From Aequoribacter sp049615385 (GTDB lineage: Bacteria; Pseudomonadota; Gammaproteobacteria; Pseudomonadales; Halieaceae), in assembly GCF_049615385.1 (NCBI RefSeq), contig NZ_JBMZFL010000001.1: a stretch of DNA of 64,000 nt; one strand, written 5' to 3'. The translations under genes were made by a program, and so were the position numbers. This document shows positions 35,153 to 45,225 of the stretch, one piece after another. The first letter of the stretch is position 1. Each line of letters begins with the position of its first letter. Below the pieces are notes generated by a model, which searched no databases, was not told the DNA's origin, and saw nothing but the letters and a program-made list of their open reading frames with translations.

Positions 35153-35377
35153 ATGTCCCGGATCAAAGTATATGAGCCAGCGACCTTAATTGAGGCGCAT
35201 CTTCTCAGGGGGATGTTGCAACAATTTGGCATTGAGGCCGAAGTCCACGGTGACACGCTCGTCGGCGGTATGGGTGAACTACCCGCCGCCGGATTGGTCT
35301 TTATTTCCGTTCCTAACACGCAGAAGCAGGAGGCTTTTCAAATCCTTCATGATTATGAAAGCTCGGCGTCCTGTTAG
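35153..35377 (+). CDS. DUF2007-family small protein
   Basis: This 74-residue protein shows the DUF2007 (putative signal-transducing protein) pattern: a ferredoxin-like fold with VYEPATLIEAHLLRGMLQQFGIEAEVHGD, a Gly-rich loop, then VFISVPNTQKQEAFQILHDYE. Such proteins are small cytoplasmic folds of unestablished role. It is convergent with the RND pump genes, whose 3' end lies 13 bp away. Confidence 0.85.
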   Translation: MSRIKVYEPATLIEAHLLRGMLQQFGIEAEVHGDTLVGGMGELPAAGLVFISVPNTQKQEAFQILHDYESSASC

Positions 35378-35390
35378 GCTACGAGCAATG

Positions 35391-38300
35391 TTAGAGCCTG
35401 TCTGCGTCGATAAGCTCGCGCTCCAGTCGAGCTGATTCATCTGCGCGGGGTTTAGCAAACCTCGCGAGCCACAGATACAGCACGGGTGTTAAGTAAAGTG
35501 TGAACAGTGTCGCCAGTCCCAGGCCTCCAAAGACAACCCAGCCGATCGAGTTTCGTGCCTCTGCACCAGCACCGGTCGACAAGATTAGCGGCAGCCCCCC
35601 TAGAATGGTTGAGATAAGTGTCATCATAATGGGGCGTAACCGAATCGTTGCAGCGTGCTCAATCGCATCTCTCACTGATTCGCCGCGATCTCGCAGCTGG
35701 TTTGCAAATTCAACCAGAAGAACCGAGTTTTTCGCGAGCAGTCCGATGAGCATTACGAGGCCTATTTGCGAATAAATGTTTAAAGAAATTCCAGTCAAAT
35801 ACAGGGCATAGATCGCAGCAGCCAGACCAAAGGGTACGGTCAATATGACGACCACAGCGCTGTTGACACTCTCGAACTGAGCGGCCAATACCAGAAGCAC
35901 AATCAAAAACGCGAGGACATAGGTCATGACGACTTCTCGATTCGTGTCCTCAAAGGTCTGCGCTTCGCCCAAAAACAGTAAACCCATGCTGTTGGGCAGT
36001 AACTCTTGGGCGAAACCACGAAGTGCTGCCGTTGCTTCCGATAACGGGTAGTCTTCGGCGATTTCAAATTGCACTTCGATGGCTCGGCGTTGTCCATGTC
36101 GCTCGAGCTCGGCCGATACGCCTTCTTCAACAATCTCGGCAACGCTGGAAATCGGTACCAGCTCGCCGTTGCGTGCGGGGACGTAGAGATTTTGCATGTC
36201 TTGAGGCGATCGCACGGCGTTGAGTCGTGTTTGCAGATAGACCGGTATTTGTTGGTCGCCAATGTTTAGGTCGGCCACATTGTCCCCGTTAATGGCCGCT
36301 CTTAGGGTAGAGGATATATCGGACAGCGCAACGCCGAGGTCCGCGGCTCTGCGGCGATCTATTTTAAAGCGTAGCTGGGGTTGGGTCGGCTGGTAAGAGA
36401 TGTCGGGGCGACTGAACTTCGGATCTCGTTTTACGACTTCTTTTGTGAACGCTTGCGCAGCCGCAAAAATATCGCTGTAGTTTTCGCCGGTAATAGCCAT
36501 TTCAATGGCGCCGCCGCCGCGACCGCCGCGCACATTGAGTGAGTTGGATCCAAAAGCTCGACCGGGAGCGCCCGGTATATTGGCCAATTCTGGCCGTATT
36601 TGCTGAATCACTTGCTGCTGTGAAATGTCTCGCTCTTCCCAAGGTTTCATATTGGCCGTAATGAAACTCAAATTGACATCCCATTGCCCCACGACTGTAT
36701 ACACAGAGTCAAATACACCTTGTTCGGTGTAGGGGGCCAAGATCTCTTCGAGCTGACGTGTTTGTCGATCCATGAAATCGAGCCCCACGCCGTCTGGCCC
36801 CCTCGAGAACACGCGGACTGTGCCGCGGTCTTCGCTGGGTAATAGTTCAGAGGCCACCTCGTCGTAAAGTGTTATCGCACCAACTGCTGACGCTAGCGAC
36901 AGCCCTGCAATCAACCAAGCTTTGTTCAGCGCCCAATGCAAGGTTTTTTCGTAGACTCTCGCAAACCCTCGACCGACAAAGGCAAAGTGGTTTTTTTGCC
37001 CCGCAGATTTAGGCAATTTAGCCGTGAATGCAGGCACAAGCGATAGCGCGACAAAGGACGAGATGATGACCGCAGCGGCTAATACACCGCCGAATTCACG
37101 AAACAATCGCCCAGCAGTTGAGGGTAAAAAGGCAATGGGCACAAACACGGCGACCAGCACCGCAGTCGTTGCGACGACGGCGAAGAATACTTCGCGTGTG
37201 CCCAGCACAGCCGCCGCTCGGGGGCCTAAGCCCATACTGCGTCGCCGCTGGATGTTTTCTGTTACTACGATGGCGTCGTCTACGATCAGCCCGGTCGCAA
37301 GTACGAGAGCCAGTAGTGTCAGAATATTAATCGAGAAGTCCATTAGCCATAGCGCGGCGATGGCACCAAACAGCGCTATAGGTATGGAAAACGCGGGAAC
37401 GATGGTGGCCCTAAAAGACCCAATAAATACCCACAAGGTTGCAACAACGAGTACGACGGTGATCGCAAGTGTCGTAATGACCTCGCTCACAGATTTTCTA
37501 ATGAACAGGGCGTCGTCATTGGTTACTGTCATCTCTAAATCGGGGAAGCGATCACGCAGTTGATCGAGCATTGTCAACGCTTGATCGGATATCTCGATCG
37601 TGTTCGATCCCGCTTGACGTATGACGCCCAAGCCCACGACGGGCTTGCCGTTCAGTCGCACAAAGCTCCCTGCGTCTGCGGGGCCAAAATAAGCCTGAGC
37701 AAGATCGCCAATTCTGGTGTTGCCCGATACGATAATATTCTCGACTTGCTCCGCAGTGACCGAGGTTGCATCCGCACGCACGATCAATCGTTGATCGGTA
37801 GATATCAAACTACCAGCGGGCACATCGAAAGGGGCCTGGCGCAAAACATTCGCGACTTGAGAGATGGAAAGACCAAAGCTCGATAGTTTGAGCGGGTCAA
37901 TGGTAACGCGCAAAACGCGCTCGCGCGCACCGTTCAGGCGAACATCGGCGGCCCCATCGATGGATAAAAACTCAGGCGCAATATCCGTTTCTAAGCGTCG
38001 CGATAATTCCTCTAGGCTCAGCGTATCGCTGCTTATGGCTATATCCAAAACGGCTCTGGCATCATCATCGGCCTTAACCACATTGACCTGCTCTACATCA
38101 TTGGGCAAGCGACGACGGATTTGATTGACCGATTCCCGTACCTCGCTCGCGGCAACGTCAAGGTCGACGCCTGGGCGAAATTCCACAACGGTTCGCGCTG
38201 AATTTTCTTCCGATTGTGATCGAAGCGATTTCACGCCCGAGACTCGTGCTGCGGCCCCTTCTAATACGCTGGTGACTTCGGCATCGACCGTCTCAGGTGC

Positions 38301-38498
38301 ACCTCCGGGTAGATTCGCACGCACGGTGACGACGGGGCGGTCGACGTCCGGGAGCTCTCGTACCTCTACCCCATTGAGGGCGGCAATGCCGGCCAGTGCC
38401 ACCAGTATATTCAAAACGACAATCAAAATTGGCCGCCGGATAGATACCGAGGGTAAGTCGTTGGCAGAAGGGGCCTCTGTGCGTGATTGATCGGTCAT
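35391..38498 (-). CDS. RND-family efflux transporter permease
   Basis: This 1035-residue inner-membrane pump is of the HAE1/MexB-like RND family. TM1 is near residue 25-45 (RRPILIVVLNILVALAG). The two large periplasmic loops contain pore and docking subdomains. The TM4 proton-relay pair is in ATGLIVDDAIVVTEN, and a second TM block has QIGLVMLIGLLAKNSVLLVEFANQ. The C-terminus is in the cytoplasm. Its ATG overlaps the stop of the upstream adaptor gene (TAATG). No outer-membrane channel gene is adjacent. Substrates cannot be read from the sequence. Confidence 0.95.
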   Translation of the reverse strand: MTDQSRTEAPSANDLPSVSIRRPILIVVLNILVALAGIAALNGVEVRELPDVDRPVVTVRANLPGGAPETVDAEVTSVLEGAAARVSGVKSLRSQSEENSARTVVEFRPGVDLDVAASEVRESVNQIRRRLPNDVEQVNVVKADDDARAVLDIAISSDTLSLEELSRRLETDIAPEFLSIDGAADVRLNGARERVLRVTIDPLKLSSFGLSISQVANVLRQAPFDVPAGSLISTDQRLIVRADATSVTAEQVENIIVSGNTRIGDLAQAYFGPADAGSFVRLNGKPVVGLGVIRQAGSNTIEISDQALTMLDQLRDRFPDLEMTVTNDDALFIRKSVSEVITTLAITVVLVVATLWVFIGSFRATIVPAFSIPIALFGAIAALWLMDFSINILTLLALVLATGLIVDDAIVVTENIQRRRSMGLGPRAAAVLGTREVFFAVVATTAVLVAVFVPIAFLPSTAGRLFREFGGVLAAAVIISSFVALSLVPAFTAKLPKSAGQKNHFAFVGRGFARVYEKTLHWALNKAWLIAGLSLASAVGAITLYDEVASELLPSEDRGTVRVFSRGPDGVGLDFMDRQTRQLEEILAPYTEQGVFDSVYTVVGQWDVNLSFITANMKPWEERDISQQQVIQQIRPELANIPGAPGRAFGSNSLNVRGGRGGGAIEMAITGENYSDIFAAAQAFTKEVVKRDPKFSRPDISYQPTQPQLRFKIDRRRAADLGVALSDISSTLRAAINGDNVADLNIGDQQIPVYLQTRLNAVRSPQDMQNLYVPARNGELVPISSVAEIVEEGVSAELERHGQRRAIEVQFEIAEDYPLSEATAALRGFAQELLPNSMGLLFLGEAQTFEDTNREVVMTYVLAFLIVLLVLAAQFESVNSAVVVILTVPFGLAAAIYALYLTGISLNIYSQIGLVMLIGLLAKNSVLLVEFANQLRDRGESVRDAIEHAATIRLRPIMMTLISTILGGLPLILSTGAGAEARNSIGWVVFGGLGLATLFTLYLTPVLYLWLARFAKPRADESARLERELIDADRL

Positions 38499-39559
38499 TA
38501 TTCTGCCGCCTCCATTCCCGGAGGAGGAAGGTCTTTAAATTTGAGTGCTTGTCCTTCACGGATATTTTGAATGCCTTCGGTGATCAACAAGTCATTGAAT
38601 AGGATATCCCCCGAGACTAATACCCGCCCGCGCTGGCGTTGCTCGATCTGAACTGGAACACGTCGAGCGATGCGGTCGCGTGCTACCCAAACATAGGGTG
38701 CGTTGGGTCCCCATGACAGAGCTGCCTCGGGGATTGCGATAAACTCCTCACCAACGCTTTGGATGATTGTTCTGAAGCTTGTTCCTGGCAGGAAATCATC
38801 TTGTCGGTTGTCTAATTCCGCCCGAACTCGGAATAATCGCGTTTGCGGATCGATTCGTGAGTCTTTTTCCACGACGGTGGCGGCCACAGGATCACCACTG
38901 TAGCGCCAAGGCTGCACGGTAAGCGTGGCGCCCGTTGCCAGTAAACTGACCGCTGCCTCGGGGACTTTAAGGTCGATGATCAGGGTTTCGCGATCGTCTA
39001 GCGTGGCGATTACCGTTTGGCTGTTGATTCTGTCTCCTGGCTCTATGTCAGAGAGACCTACAAAGCCGCTGAACGGTGCAATAATTTGGCGGTCCTCAAC
39101 CTCGATTTGGGCTTGGTTCAAATCTACGAGCGCGAGGTCTCGCGCGAGTTTGGCTCGATCGAGGTCTGATTGAGGCACGGCTCCTTGCTCAAAATTCTTG
39201 CGTACGCGCTCGAGAGTGCGTTCGGCATCCTGCAGATTTAGTTGAGCTTCTTGCAGCGCCACTTGTTGCCGGCGGTCATCCAGTTGAACCAGTATGGCGC
39301 CTTGCGTAACGTAGTCGCCTGCTTTGAAATTTACTGCTGCGACTCTCTCAGCGACGGCGGCGTAGAGTGTCACGGAGCGCCTCGCTTCTGCGGTGCCAAC
39401 CGCTTCGAGACGAGTTTCTTCGTTCGCATAAATAATGGGCTCTACTAAAACGAGCGCTTCTCGGCTTCCGTAAGGTTGTCCAGTGGCATGAATACTCAGC
39501 AGCAAACACCAAAGCGCGAGGTGAGTGGTTAAAAATTTCTGGCGCGACCGATTCTTCAT
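38498..39559 (-). CDS. RND efflux periplasmic adaptor (membrane fusion protein)
   Basis: This 353-residue adaptor has a signal peptide (FLTTHLALWCLLLSIHATG, likely cleaved around residue 26). The barrel-sandwich halves are VNFKAGDYVTQGAILVQLDDR and IIAPFSGFVGLSDIEPGDRI, flanking a short alpha-hairpin of about 60 residues. Beta-barrel and membrane-proximal domains follow. The ATG at 39557-39559 sits directly before the signal peptide; a longer in-frame start 99 bp upstream would precede it with an implausible leader. It is co-transcribed with the permease. Confidence 0.92.
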   Translation of the reverse strand: MKNRSRQKFLTTHLALWCLLLSIHATGQPYGSREALVLVEPIIYANEETRLEAVGTAEARRSVTLYAAVAERVAAVNFKAGDYVTQGAILVQLDDRRQQVALQEAQLNLQDAERTLERVRKNFEQGAVPQSDLDRAKLARDLALVDLNQAQIEVEDRQIIAPFSGFVGLSDIEPGDRINSQTVIATLDDRETLIIDLKVPEAAVSLLATGATLTVQPWRYSGDPVAATVVEKDSRIDPQTRLFRVRAELDNRQDDFLPGTSFRTIIQSVGEEFIAIPEAALSWGPNAPYVWVARDRIARRVPVQIEQRQRGRVLVSGDILFNDLLITEGIQNIREGQALKFKDLPPPGMEAAE

Positions 39560-39919
39560 TGTGGTGTAACCCTTCGATAGAGCAATCGTGTATTTTGAAA
39601 CACGCAACGCTATCGGATATCGCGGCGTGTGTGTTCGAGTCCACAACAAGACACTCAACCTCGCCTACGGTGGTGGACTCGTATTGTAAACAAAAAGGCG
39701 CTGGCGCTGGCTCGGTTTATGCTCTCGCGCTGGCCACACTGACGCCGTTGGCATCGTTTGGGTGCCATGCTTTCTTAAAGCCGCAGGGCGTGCCAGCAAT
39801 TACGTCGGCAAAGTGATGATAGATCAGAGCTAAAGAGCCGAGGTGGTTGCATTTGTCTTAGCGCAAAAACTGGCACAGTGTCGCGCTAGAATCTGCGCTG
39901 TCCAGGAGGCTACCGCTCC
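39560..39919. other. 360-bp intergenic region with a 9-bp inverted repeat
   Basis: There is no credible gene here between two leftward units. The only structure I see is the inverted pair CGAGTCCAC (39636-39644) and GTGGACTCG (39673-39681), with 28 bp between arms, 77-122 bp upstream of the RND adaptor start. It could be a repressor operator for the efflux genes. No regulator gene is adjacent. Confidence 0.4.
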
Positions 39920-41194
39920 TTACTGAATGGTTTGAGGTTTGTATTGCTTGGCTGCAAGCCAAAAAAGCAGGCTTCCAATAAGGACGCCAAACATGCTCAG
40001 TGCCAACGCGTACCTCAGCCCGTAGATTCCATAACTTGCCTGCAGTAAGTCGCTGGCGAAGCCTACTACGAGCGGCCCAAGTCCCAAGCCGATTAAATTG
40101 AATGCGAACAAGAACAGGGCCGATGCTTGAGTACGAAGAAAGGCAGGTGCCGCTGATTGAATGGCTGCATAGGTTGGCCCGATCCAAAGGGAAGACAGAA
40201 TGCCTCCTGCAAACATAAAGAGCATCGCTACGGGCACTTTAATGTCGCCTATCTGCCAGTAATGACTTTCGGGCCAGAGTACGAACGCTAACATCATGGG
40301 CGCTGAAGCCAACGCGCCCAAGGCTGGTAACCACAGCTGCCACCGATGGTCGCGTTGAACCAGTCGATCGCACAGCAGGCCGCCGGCGATAGCTCCAATA
40401 ATACCCGCGATGGTGCCAACACCACCGAGCAATAAACCGGCCTCGACGAGACTGAGTTCGTGAATGCGAATCAATAAACTAGGCGACCAGGCGCCCAAGC
40501 CATAGCCGGATAGCCCTGTCAAAGCACCGGCCATTGCTATCAACGCGAACGCAGGAAGATGAATGAGTGTTTTCATGTCGTCAGCAAAGCGACTGGTAGG
40601 CGGCGGACCAAGCTTTGGAGGCTCCTTCACTGTGAGTGCGAGGAGGATACCCACCAATACGCCGGGGATGCCGAATACGATAAACGCCATGCGCCAACCG
40701 TAGGCTTCGGCAATGACTGCGCCGCCTAGCATACCGATAAGTATTCCGAAATGGGTCCCCGTCGCATGTAAGCTGAGTGCGGTTGATCGCTGTTCCGGTG
40801 GGAAATATGAGGCGATCAGTGAATGCGAGGGTGGTGTCCCACCCGCTTCTCCAACGCCAACGCCAATGCGAAGCAATGCGAGCTGGGTGAACGTGCTGGC
40901 TGCCGCGCACAAAGCTGTCATGCCGCTCCATATCGTAATAGATATTGCAATGACATTACGCCGTGACCATCGGTCGGCCAAGCGCGCTACAGGAATGCCG
41001 AGGGTGGCATAGAACAGCGCAAAGGCAAAGCCCGTTAAAAAGCCCATAGCGGTATCGCTAGCACCAAACTCCTGTTTTATGGGTTCCAGCAATATGGTCA
41101 TTAACTGCCGATCAACGTAGTTCAGAATGTAGGTAATGAACAGGATGAACAAAACGTAGTTGCGGTAACGAGGCGAGGACTGCATAGTGGACAC
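39920..41194 (-). CDS. MFS transporter (spinster-like/hexuronate-type)
   Basis: This 424-residue transporter has 12 predicted membrane helices. The N-terminal signature is ILNYVDRQLMTILLEPIKQEFGASDTAMG, and the loop 2-3 motif is ARLADRWSRRNVIAI. RIGVGVGEAGGTPPSHSLIASYF is in TM4-5, characteristic of the spinster-like subgroup found in many aromatic- and lipid-degrading proteobacteria. The substrate is unknown. It is the upstream neighbour of the RND genes but is separated from them by 360 bp. The acyl-CoA dehydrogenase gene lies upstream on the same strand. Confidence 0.9.
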   Translation of the reverse strand: MSTMQSSPRYRNYVLFILFITYILNYVDRQLMTILLEPIKQEFGASDTAMGFLTGFAFALFYATLGIPVARLADRWSRRNVIAISITIWSGMTALCAAASTFTQLALLRIGVGVGEAGGTPPSHSLIASYFPPEQRSTALSLHATGTHFGILIGMLGGAVIAEAYGWRMAFIVFGIPGVLVGILLALTVKEPPKLGPPPTSRFADDMKTLIHLPAFALIAMAGALTGLSGYGLGAWSPSLLIRIHELSLVEAGLLLGGVGTIAGIIGAIAGGLLCDRLVQRDHRWQLWLPALGALASAPMMLAFVLWPESHYWQIGDIKVPVAMLFMFAGGILSSLWIGPTYAAIQSAAPAFLRTQASALFLFAFNLIGLGLGPLVVGFASDLLQASYGIYGLRYALALSMFGVLIGSLLFWLAAKQYKPQTIQ

Positions 41195-41349
41195 CGAGTC
41201 AATACTGTAAGAAATTCTTAAGGATCGAGTATAAACAAACGCGCACTAGACTCTAGCAATACTGAAAAATTGGGGAGCCCCGTTATAGTCTGCTTGGGCT
41301 AAATTTAAGAGTGCCCCTCGAGGTGTGGAGCTACCGATTCGGGCAATCA

Positions 41350-42549
41350 TTAGCTGAAACTCGCCAAGCCAGTTTGCGAACGTCCTAGAATTAGAGCGTG
41401 AATGTCGCTGGTGCCCTCATAGGTGTTCACGACCTCTAAGTTCATCATATGGCGCATGACAGGGTATTGATCGGATATCCCATTGCCGCCCAGCATGTCG
41501 CGCGCTTGTCGAGCAATGTGTAAAGCTTTAGCGCACGAGTTGCGTTTGATCAGGGAAATGAGCTCTGGTGCGATCCCTTCGTCACAGAGTTGCTGCCCAG
41601 CCCTAAAGCAGCCTTGCAAGCCTAAGGCAATATCAGTTTGCATGTCAGCGAGCTTAAGCTGAATCAGCTGATTCGCGGCCAGTGGGCGACCGAACTGTGA
41701 GCGCTCGAGTGTATAGGCTCGCGCGGTTTGCCAGCAGGTTTCTGCTGCACCCAAAGCTCCCCAGGCAATACCATAGCGCGCCATATTCAAACAGCTGAAT
41801 GGTCCTTTCAGTCCCTTAACATTGGGTAGTAACTGCTCTTCGCTAACGAAGACATTATCCATCACGATCTCGCCCGTGATGGAGGCCCGCAGTGCAAGCT
41901 TTCCTTCAATCTTAGGAGCACTTAGGCCCGGCATACCTTTTTCTAGAATAAATCCGCGAATTTGCCCGTCATCGGTTTTAGCCCACACGACAAAGACGTC
42001 GGCAATAGGACTATTGCTAATCCACATTTTGGCGCCGCTCAAGCGATAGCCGCCCTCAACACTGCGAGCGCGAGTGATCATGCCGCCTGGATCTGAGCCG
42101 TGATCGGGTTCCGTTAGACCGAAGCATCCAATCCAATCGCCGCTCGCTAGTTTGGGCAGGTACTTTTCCCGTTGCTCTTCCGTACCAAAAGCGTATATGG
42201 GGTACATCACCAGGGAGGACTGCACGCTCAGCATAGAGCGATATCCAGAATCGACCCGTTCCACCTCACGGGCGATCAGGCCGTAGCTGATGTAATCGAC
42301 ACCTGCGCAGCCATAGCCCTTGATCGTCGAGCCCAATAGACCCAAGGCACCCATCTCTTCAAAAATGCTGGCGTCCGTGCTTTCTTCTCGAAAAGCCTGA
42401 GTCACACGGGGTAGCAATTTCTCTTGTGCGTATTGCTTTGCGGTGTCGCGTATTAGGCGCTGCTCATCTGTTAGCTGTTGCTCGAGCAGGAAGGGATCTT
42501 GCCAATCGAAAGTGGTCCACAGTGTTTTTGAAATGGAGGAATTCGTCAT
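41350..42549 (-). CDS. gcdH: Acyl-CoA dehydrogenase, glutaryl-CoA dehydrogenase type
   Basis: This 399-residue flavoprotein has GcdH hallmarks. EVERVDSGYRSMLSVQSSLVM carries the Arg that binds the glutaryl carboxylate in GcdH. The FAD segment is CFGLTEPDHGSDPGGM, followed by SGAKMWISNSPIAD and RSQFGRPLAANQLIQLKLADMQ. The catalytic Glu is in VVNTYEGTSDIHALILG. GcdH oxidises and decarboxylates glutaryl-CoA to crotonyl-CoA in lysine and aromatic breakdown. No other glutarate gene is adjacent, although a crotonase and an SDR lie within 5 kb. Confidence 0.9.
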   Translation of the reverse strand: MTNSSISKTLWTTFDWQDPFLLEQQLTDEQRLIRDTAKQYAQEKLLPRVTQAFREESTDASIFEEMGALGLLGSTIKGYGCAGVDYISYGLIAREVERVDSGYRSMLSVQSSLVMYPIYAFGTEEQREKYLPKLASGDWIGCFGLTEPDHGSDPGGMITRARSVEGGYRLSGAKMWISNSPIADVFVVWAKTDDGQIRGFILEKGMPGLSAPKIEGKLALRASITGEIVMDNVFVSEEQLLPNVKGLKGPFSCLNMARYGIAWGALGAAETCWQTARAYTLERSQFGRPLAANQLIQLKLADMQTDIALGLQGCFRAGQQLCDEGIAPELISLIKRNSCAKALHIARQARDMLGGNGISDQYPVMRHMMNLEVVNTYEGTSDIHALILGRSQTGLASFS

Positions 42550-42678
42550 AACGTTCGCCGTGTTGTCGTGTGTTGGCCCGATCGGATCGAATGCTAGGTT
42601 AGCACGTAAGATTATCAGACTCTAAGTCCGTCAGTAACGAGCATGTCTTAACGTTTTTAAGCGCAAGACTTCTGCAGT

Positions 42679-43977
42679 TCAAGCTCTGAGCTTAAGTTGC
42701 TTGACGCAACGTAGGACTTCATCTTGATAGCACTTTCCGCGCTCGTTCATTAAATCCAGCATGTGGAGAGACGTGGGCACAAATGCAAAGCCGATCTCAT
42801 GCTCGGGGTGCCATTGAAATAGGGAGCCCCCCAAGCCCATCCAGCCGTAAAATCCTTCTCGACCCCGGTTGAACGCGTGTTCGAGCCAACTCGACTGGGT
42901 GTGGCAGGGGCCAAAGTAAGCAACGCCGCCTTGCGTAAACGCGCAGGGTAAGAAACCGCCCATGACGGAATGTACGGGTGAGGCGTGCAGCGACGCCCAG
43001 GCGCTGGGGGTCAGTATCGTGTGACCGTCTAATGTACCGCCCGCAGCCATGGCCGCAGCAACCTTAGCCAGTCCTCGAGCCGAGGCACTGGTGTTAGCTG
43101 AGGGCGTTTCACCCATCGCTAGGGTTTTGTCGTTAAAAAAGCGAATACCGGTCATGCCGTCAATGGGGGGCGGCCACTTTTTGGAGGATCCGCGGAACAA
43201 CGTTCTAACCAACATAAACAAGCGGCTGAGCAGCTGAGCCGCGTTGTGGAGCACTTTTCGGCCTAGCAGTTTGGGTTTAAAGGTTGCCAGAATGTGTTTT
43301 AGTGGATGCATCGGCGTAATGGGCACTCGCCGCTGGAACTGTTCCTCTGAGACGCCGATCGCGACCTCAACATTCAATGGCTCGCTAACCGCCTGCTTTA
43401 CAAACTCACCGATGGTGCGCCCATCTGGATCCACGCGTCTGAACAGCTCATTGGCTATCCAGCCTCGTGTCAGTGCATGGTATTCTCGTTTTGTTTTGTC
43501 GCGATCCCGAAAATGCTGGGGATGATTTTCAATGTGTTTTCCAACGGCATTTGCTTTAATGCGTGCCGGTAACAGGTCATCGGCAACGATCGAAAAATCA
43601 AAGTTTGCAAGGCCTGCCTCGTGGCGCATTAAATCGGCAACCGTGACGCTGTCTTTGCCTTGTGCTGAAAACTCGGGCCAGTAGCTCGCGATCGGTTTTT
43701 CATACTCCAGCAAACCCTTGTCGATTAAAGCGGCGAGCGCTATCGCTTCTAGACTTTTCCCACTACTGAATACGTTGATCAGCGAATCAGGCTGAAAATT
43801 GCTTGGTGCGCCTTTGGAGCCCCACAAATCCACCACCTTTTGACCTCTGTGATACACGCAAAGTTGGGCGTGCTCTTCTTCCCATCGGTTCATGTTTTTT
43901 GTAAACAGGTCCCGAACCGATTCGAATCCAGGGGTTGTTTCACCATGAATAACGGCGATGTTGGCGTCTTTACTCAT
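42679..43977 (-). CDS. Serine hydrolase, beta-lactamase/EstB family
   Basis: This 432-residue class C beta-lactamase-fold hydrolase is of the esterase EstB/LACTB kind. The nucleophile motif SxxK is S71-S-G-K74 in INVFSSGKSLEA. The second motif is near Y166 (YHALTRGW), and late blocks FGPCHTQSSWLEH and YGWMGLGGSLFQWHPE replace the KTG box. No signal peptide is present, so it is cytoplasmic and more likely an esterase or lactonase than a true beta-lactamase. It is on the same strand as gcdH. Confidence 0.88.
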   Translation of the reverse strand: MSKDANIAVIHGETTPGFESVRDLFTKNMNRWEEEHAQLCVYHRGQKVVDLWGSKGAPSNFQPDSLINVFSSGKSLEAIALAALIDKGLLEYEKPIASYWPEFSAQGKDSVTVADLMRHEAGLANFDFSIVADDLLPARIKANAVGKHIENHPQHFRDRDKTKREYHALTRGWIANELFRRVDPDGRTIGEFVKQAVSEPLNVEVAIGVSEEQFQRRVPITPMHPLKHILATFKPKLLGRKVLHNAAQLLSRLFMLVRTLFRGSSKKWPPPIDGMTGIRFFNDKTLAMGETPSANTSASARGLAKVAAAMAAGGTLDGHTILTPSAWASLHASPVHSVMGGFLPCAFTQGGVAYFGPCHTQSSWLEHAFNRGREGFYGWMGLGGSLFQWHPEHEIGFAFVPTSLHMLDLMNERGKCYQDEVLRCVKQLKLRA

Positions 43978-44204
43978 GTGTTAGCGTCTCGCTATTCAAA
44001 GAGTTGAAAGCGCAAGTAGAACAAATTTAAGGTATTGCTCCAACTTTTTTTGGCAGTCTTTGTGCTGTATGCAAGCCTAAGCCCTTACTGGTGGGGGAGC
44101 TACGCAGTATGTCTTGGCCGAATCGCGATACCTCTCCCTTGCTTGACAGCCGCTGGTAGGTGCCCAAAAATAGCCACACAAATTCACAGACAGGAATAAA
44201 AATT

Positions 44205-44984
44205 ATGCCACGCGTAAATTTAGAAGGTAGCTCATCCATCGTAACCGGTGGTGCCTCGGGCATTGGTGAAGCAGCAGCGCGTCAACTAGCTGCAGCGGGT
44301 TCGAAAGTTGTCATTGCTGACCTGAACGAAGAAAAAGGAGCAAAGGTTGCCGCCGAGATTGGCGGTGTGTTTGTAAAGTGTGACGTCACTAAAACAGAAG
44401 ATGCAGACGCGGCTGTAGAAGCGGCAGTTGCCATGGGCCCATTGCGCGCTTGTGTCAACTCGGCGGGTCTGGGCGCTCCGGGTCGAACCATTGATCGCGA
44501 CAACAACCCGCATGATCTTGGCCGTTTTGCTTTCGTTATTAACGTGAATTTGATTGGTACCTTCAATGTCTTAAGTCGCGCAGCTGCGGCGATGGCTAAG
44601 CAAGAGCCTATGGACGCCGATGGCAGCCGCGGCGCTATTGTTAACTTGGCATCGTGTGCGGCCTTTGACGGTCAGATCGGTCAGGCGGCGTATTCTGCGT
44701 CTAAAGGCGGCGTTGTTGGCATGACGCTGCCAATTGCGCGTGATTTGAGTGCAGTGGGCATTCGAGTCAACACGGTGGCTCCTGGCTTAATCGATACCCC
44801 CATTTACGGTGAAGGCGAGCACGCTGAGCAGTTTAAAGCGCACCTAGGTCAATCGGTTCTGTTCCCGAAACGTTTGGGCCAGGGCGAAGAGTTGGCTTTT
44901 GCGATTATGGATTGCATCACCAACCCATACATGAACGCCGAGGTGATTCGCTTGGATGGCGGTATTCGGATGCCGCCAAAGTGA
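44205..44984 (+). CDS. SDR dehydrogenase, 3-hydroxyacyl-CoA dehydrogenase-like
   Basis: This 259-residue short-chain dehydrogenase has the cofactor loop TGGASGIG, an Asp at the end of beta-2 (VIADLNEE) favouring NAD, NSAG, and catalytic S150, Y163 and K167 (YSASK). VNTVAPGLIDTPIYG and the C-terminal EVIRLDGGIRMPPK are also present. Overall it resembles type 2 (HSD17B10-like) 3-hydroxyacyl-CoA dehydrogenases. The start is ATG 44205 behind AGGAA; an upstream in-frame GTG is unlikely. A strong terminator follows. Confidence 0.9.
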   Translation: MPRVNLEGSSSIVTGGASGIGEAAARQLAAAGSKVVIADLNEEKGAKVAAEIGGVFVKCDVTKTEDADAAVEAAVAMGPLRACVNSAGLGAPGRTIDRDNNPHDLGRFAFVINVNLIGTFNVLSRAAAAMAKQEPMDADGSRGAIVNLASCAAFDGQIGQAAYSASKGGVVGMTLPIARDLSAVGIRVNTVAPGLIDTPIYGEGEHAEQFKAHLGQSVLFPKRLGQGEELAFAIMDCITNPYMNAEVIRLDGGIRMPPK

Positions 44985-45004
44985 TCAGCGTTTAAAGATC
45001 CGCC

Positions 45005-45031
45005 AAAGCCGGCTCTTACGCCGGCTTTTTT
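45005..45031 (+). terminator. Rho-independent terminator after the SDR gene
   Basis: A perfect 9-bp stem AAAGCCGGC/GCCGGCTTT with a 6-nt loop is followed by T residues, about 20 bp after the stop codon. Confidence 0.93.
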
Positions 45032-45225
45032 GTTTGTCAGGCACGTGAACATGCGCCTAAATTGGCAGTGTTACTTGCCTTGATACCTCGAGACGAACGG
45101 TAAAGGTCAGCGCGTAAAAGATGGGATTGTCCACTTCGCACCCCGTTTAAGGACTGTTTTAATTCATTTTTACACGATACACTCAAGAGGATACTAATAA
45201 CACCTTGCGACCAAGGAGCTCAACA

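Noticed and set aside
39559..39816. 85-codon plus-strand frame in the RND upstream region
   Set aside because: It has no ribosome site, no recognisable domain and shadow-like composition, and it overlaps the start region of the adaptor gene.
42679..43977. Beta-lactamase resistance gene
   Set aside because: The SxxK fold is present, but there is no signal peptide and no clear KTG motif. Esterase-type members are the better match.
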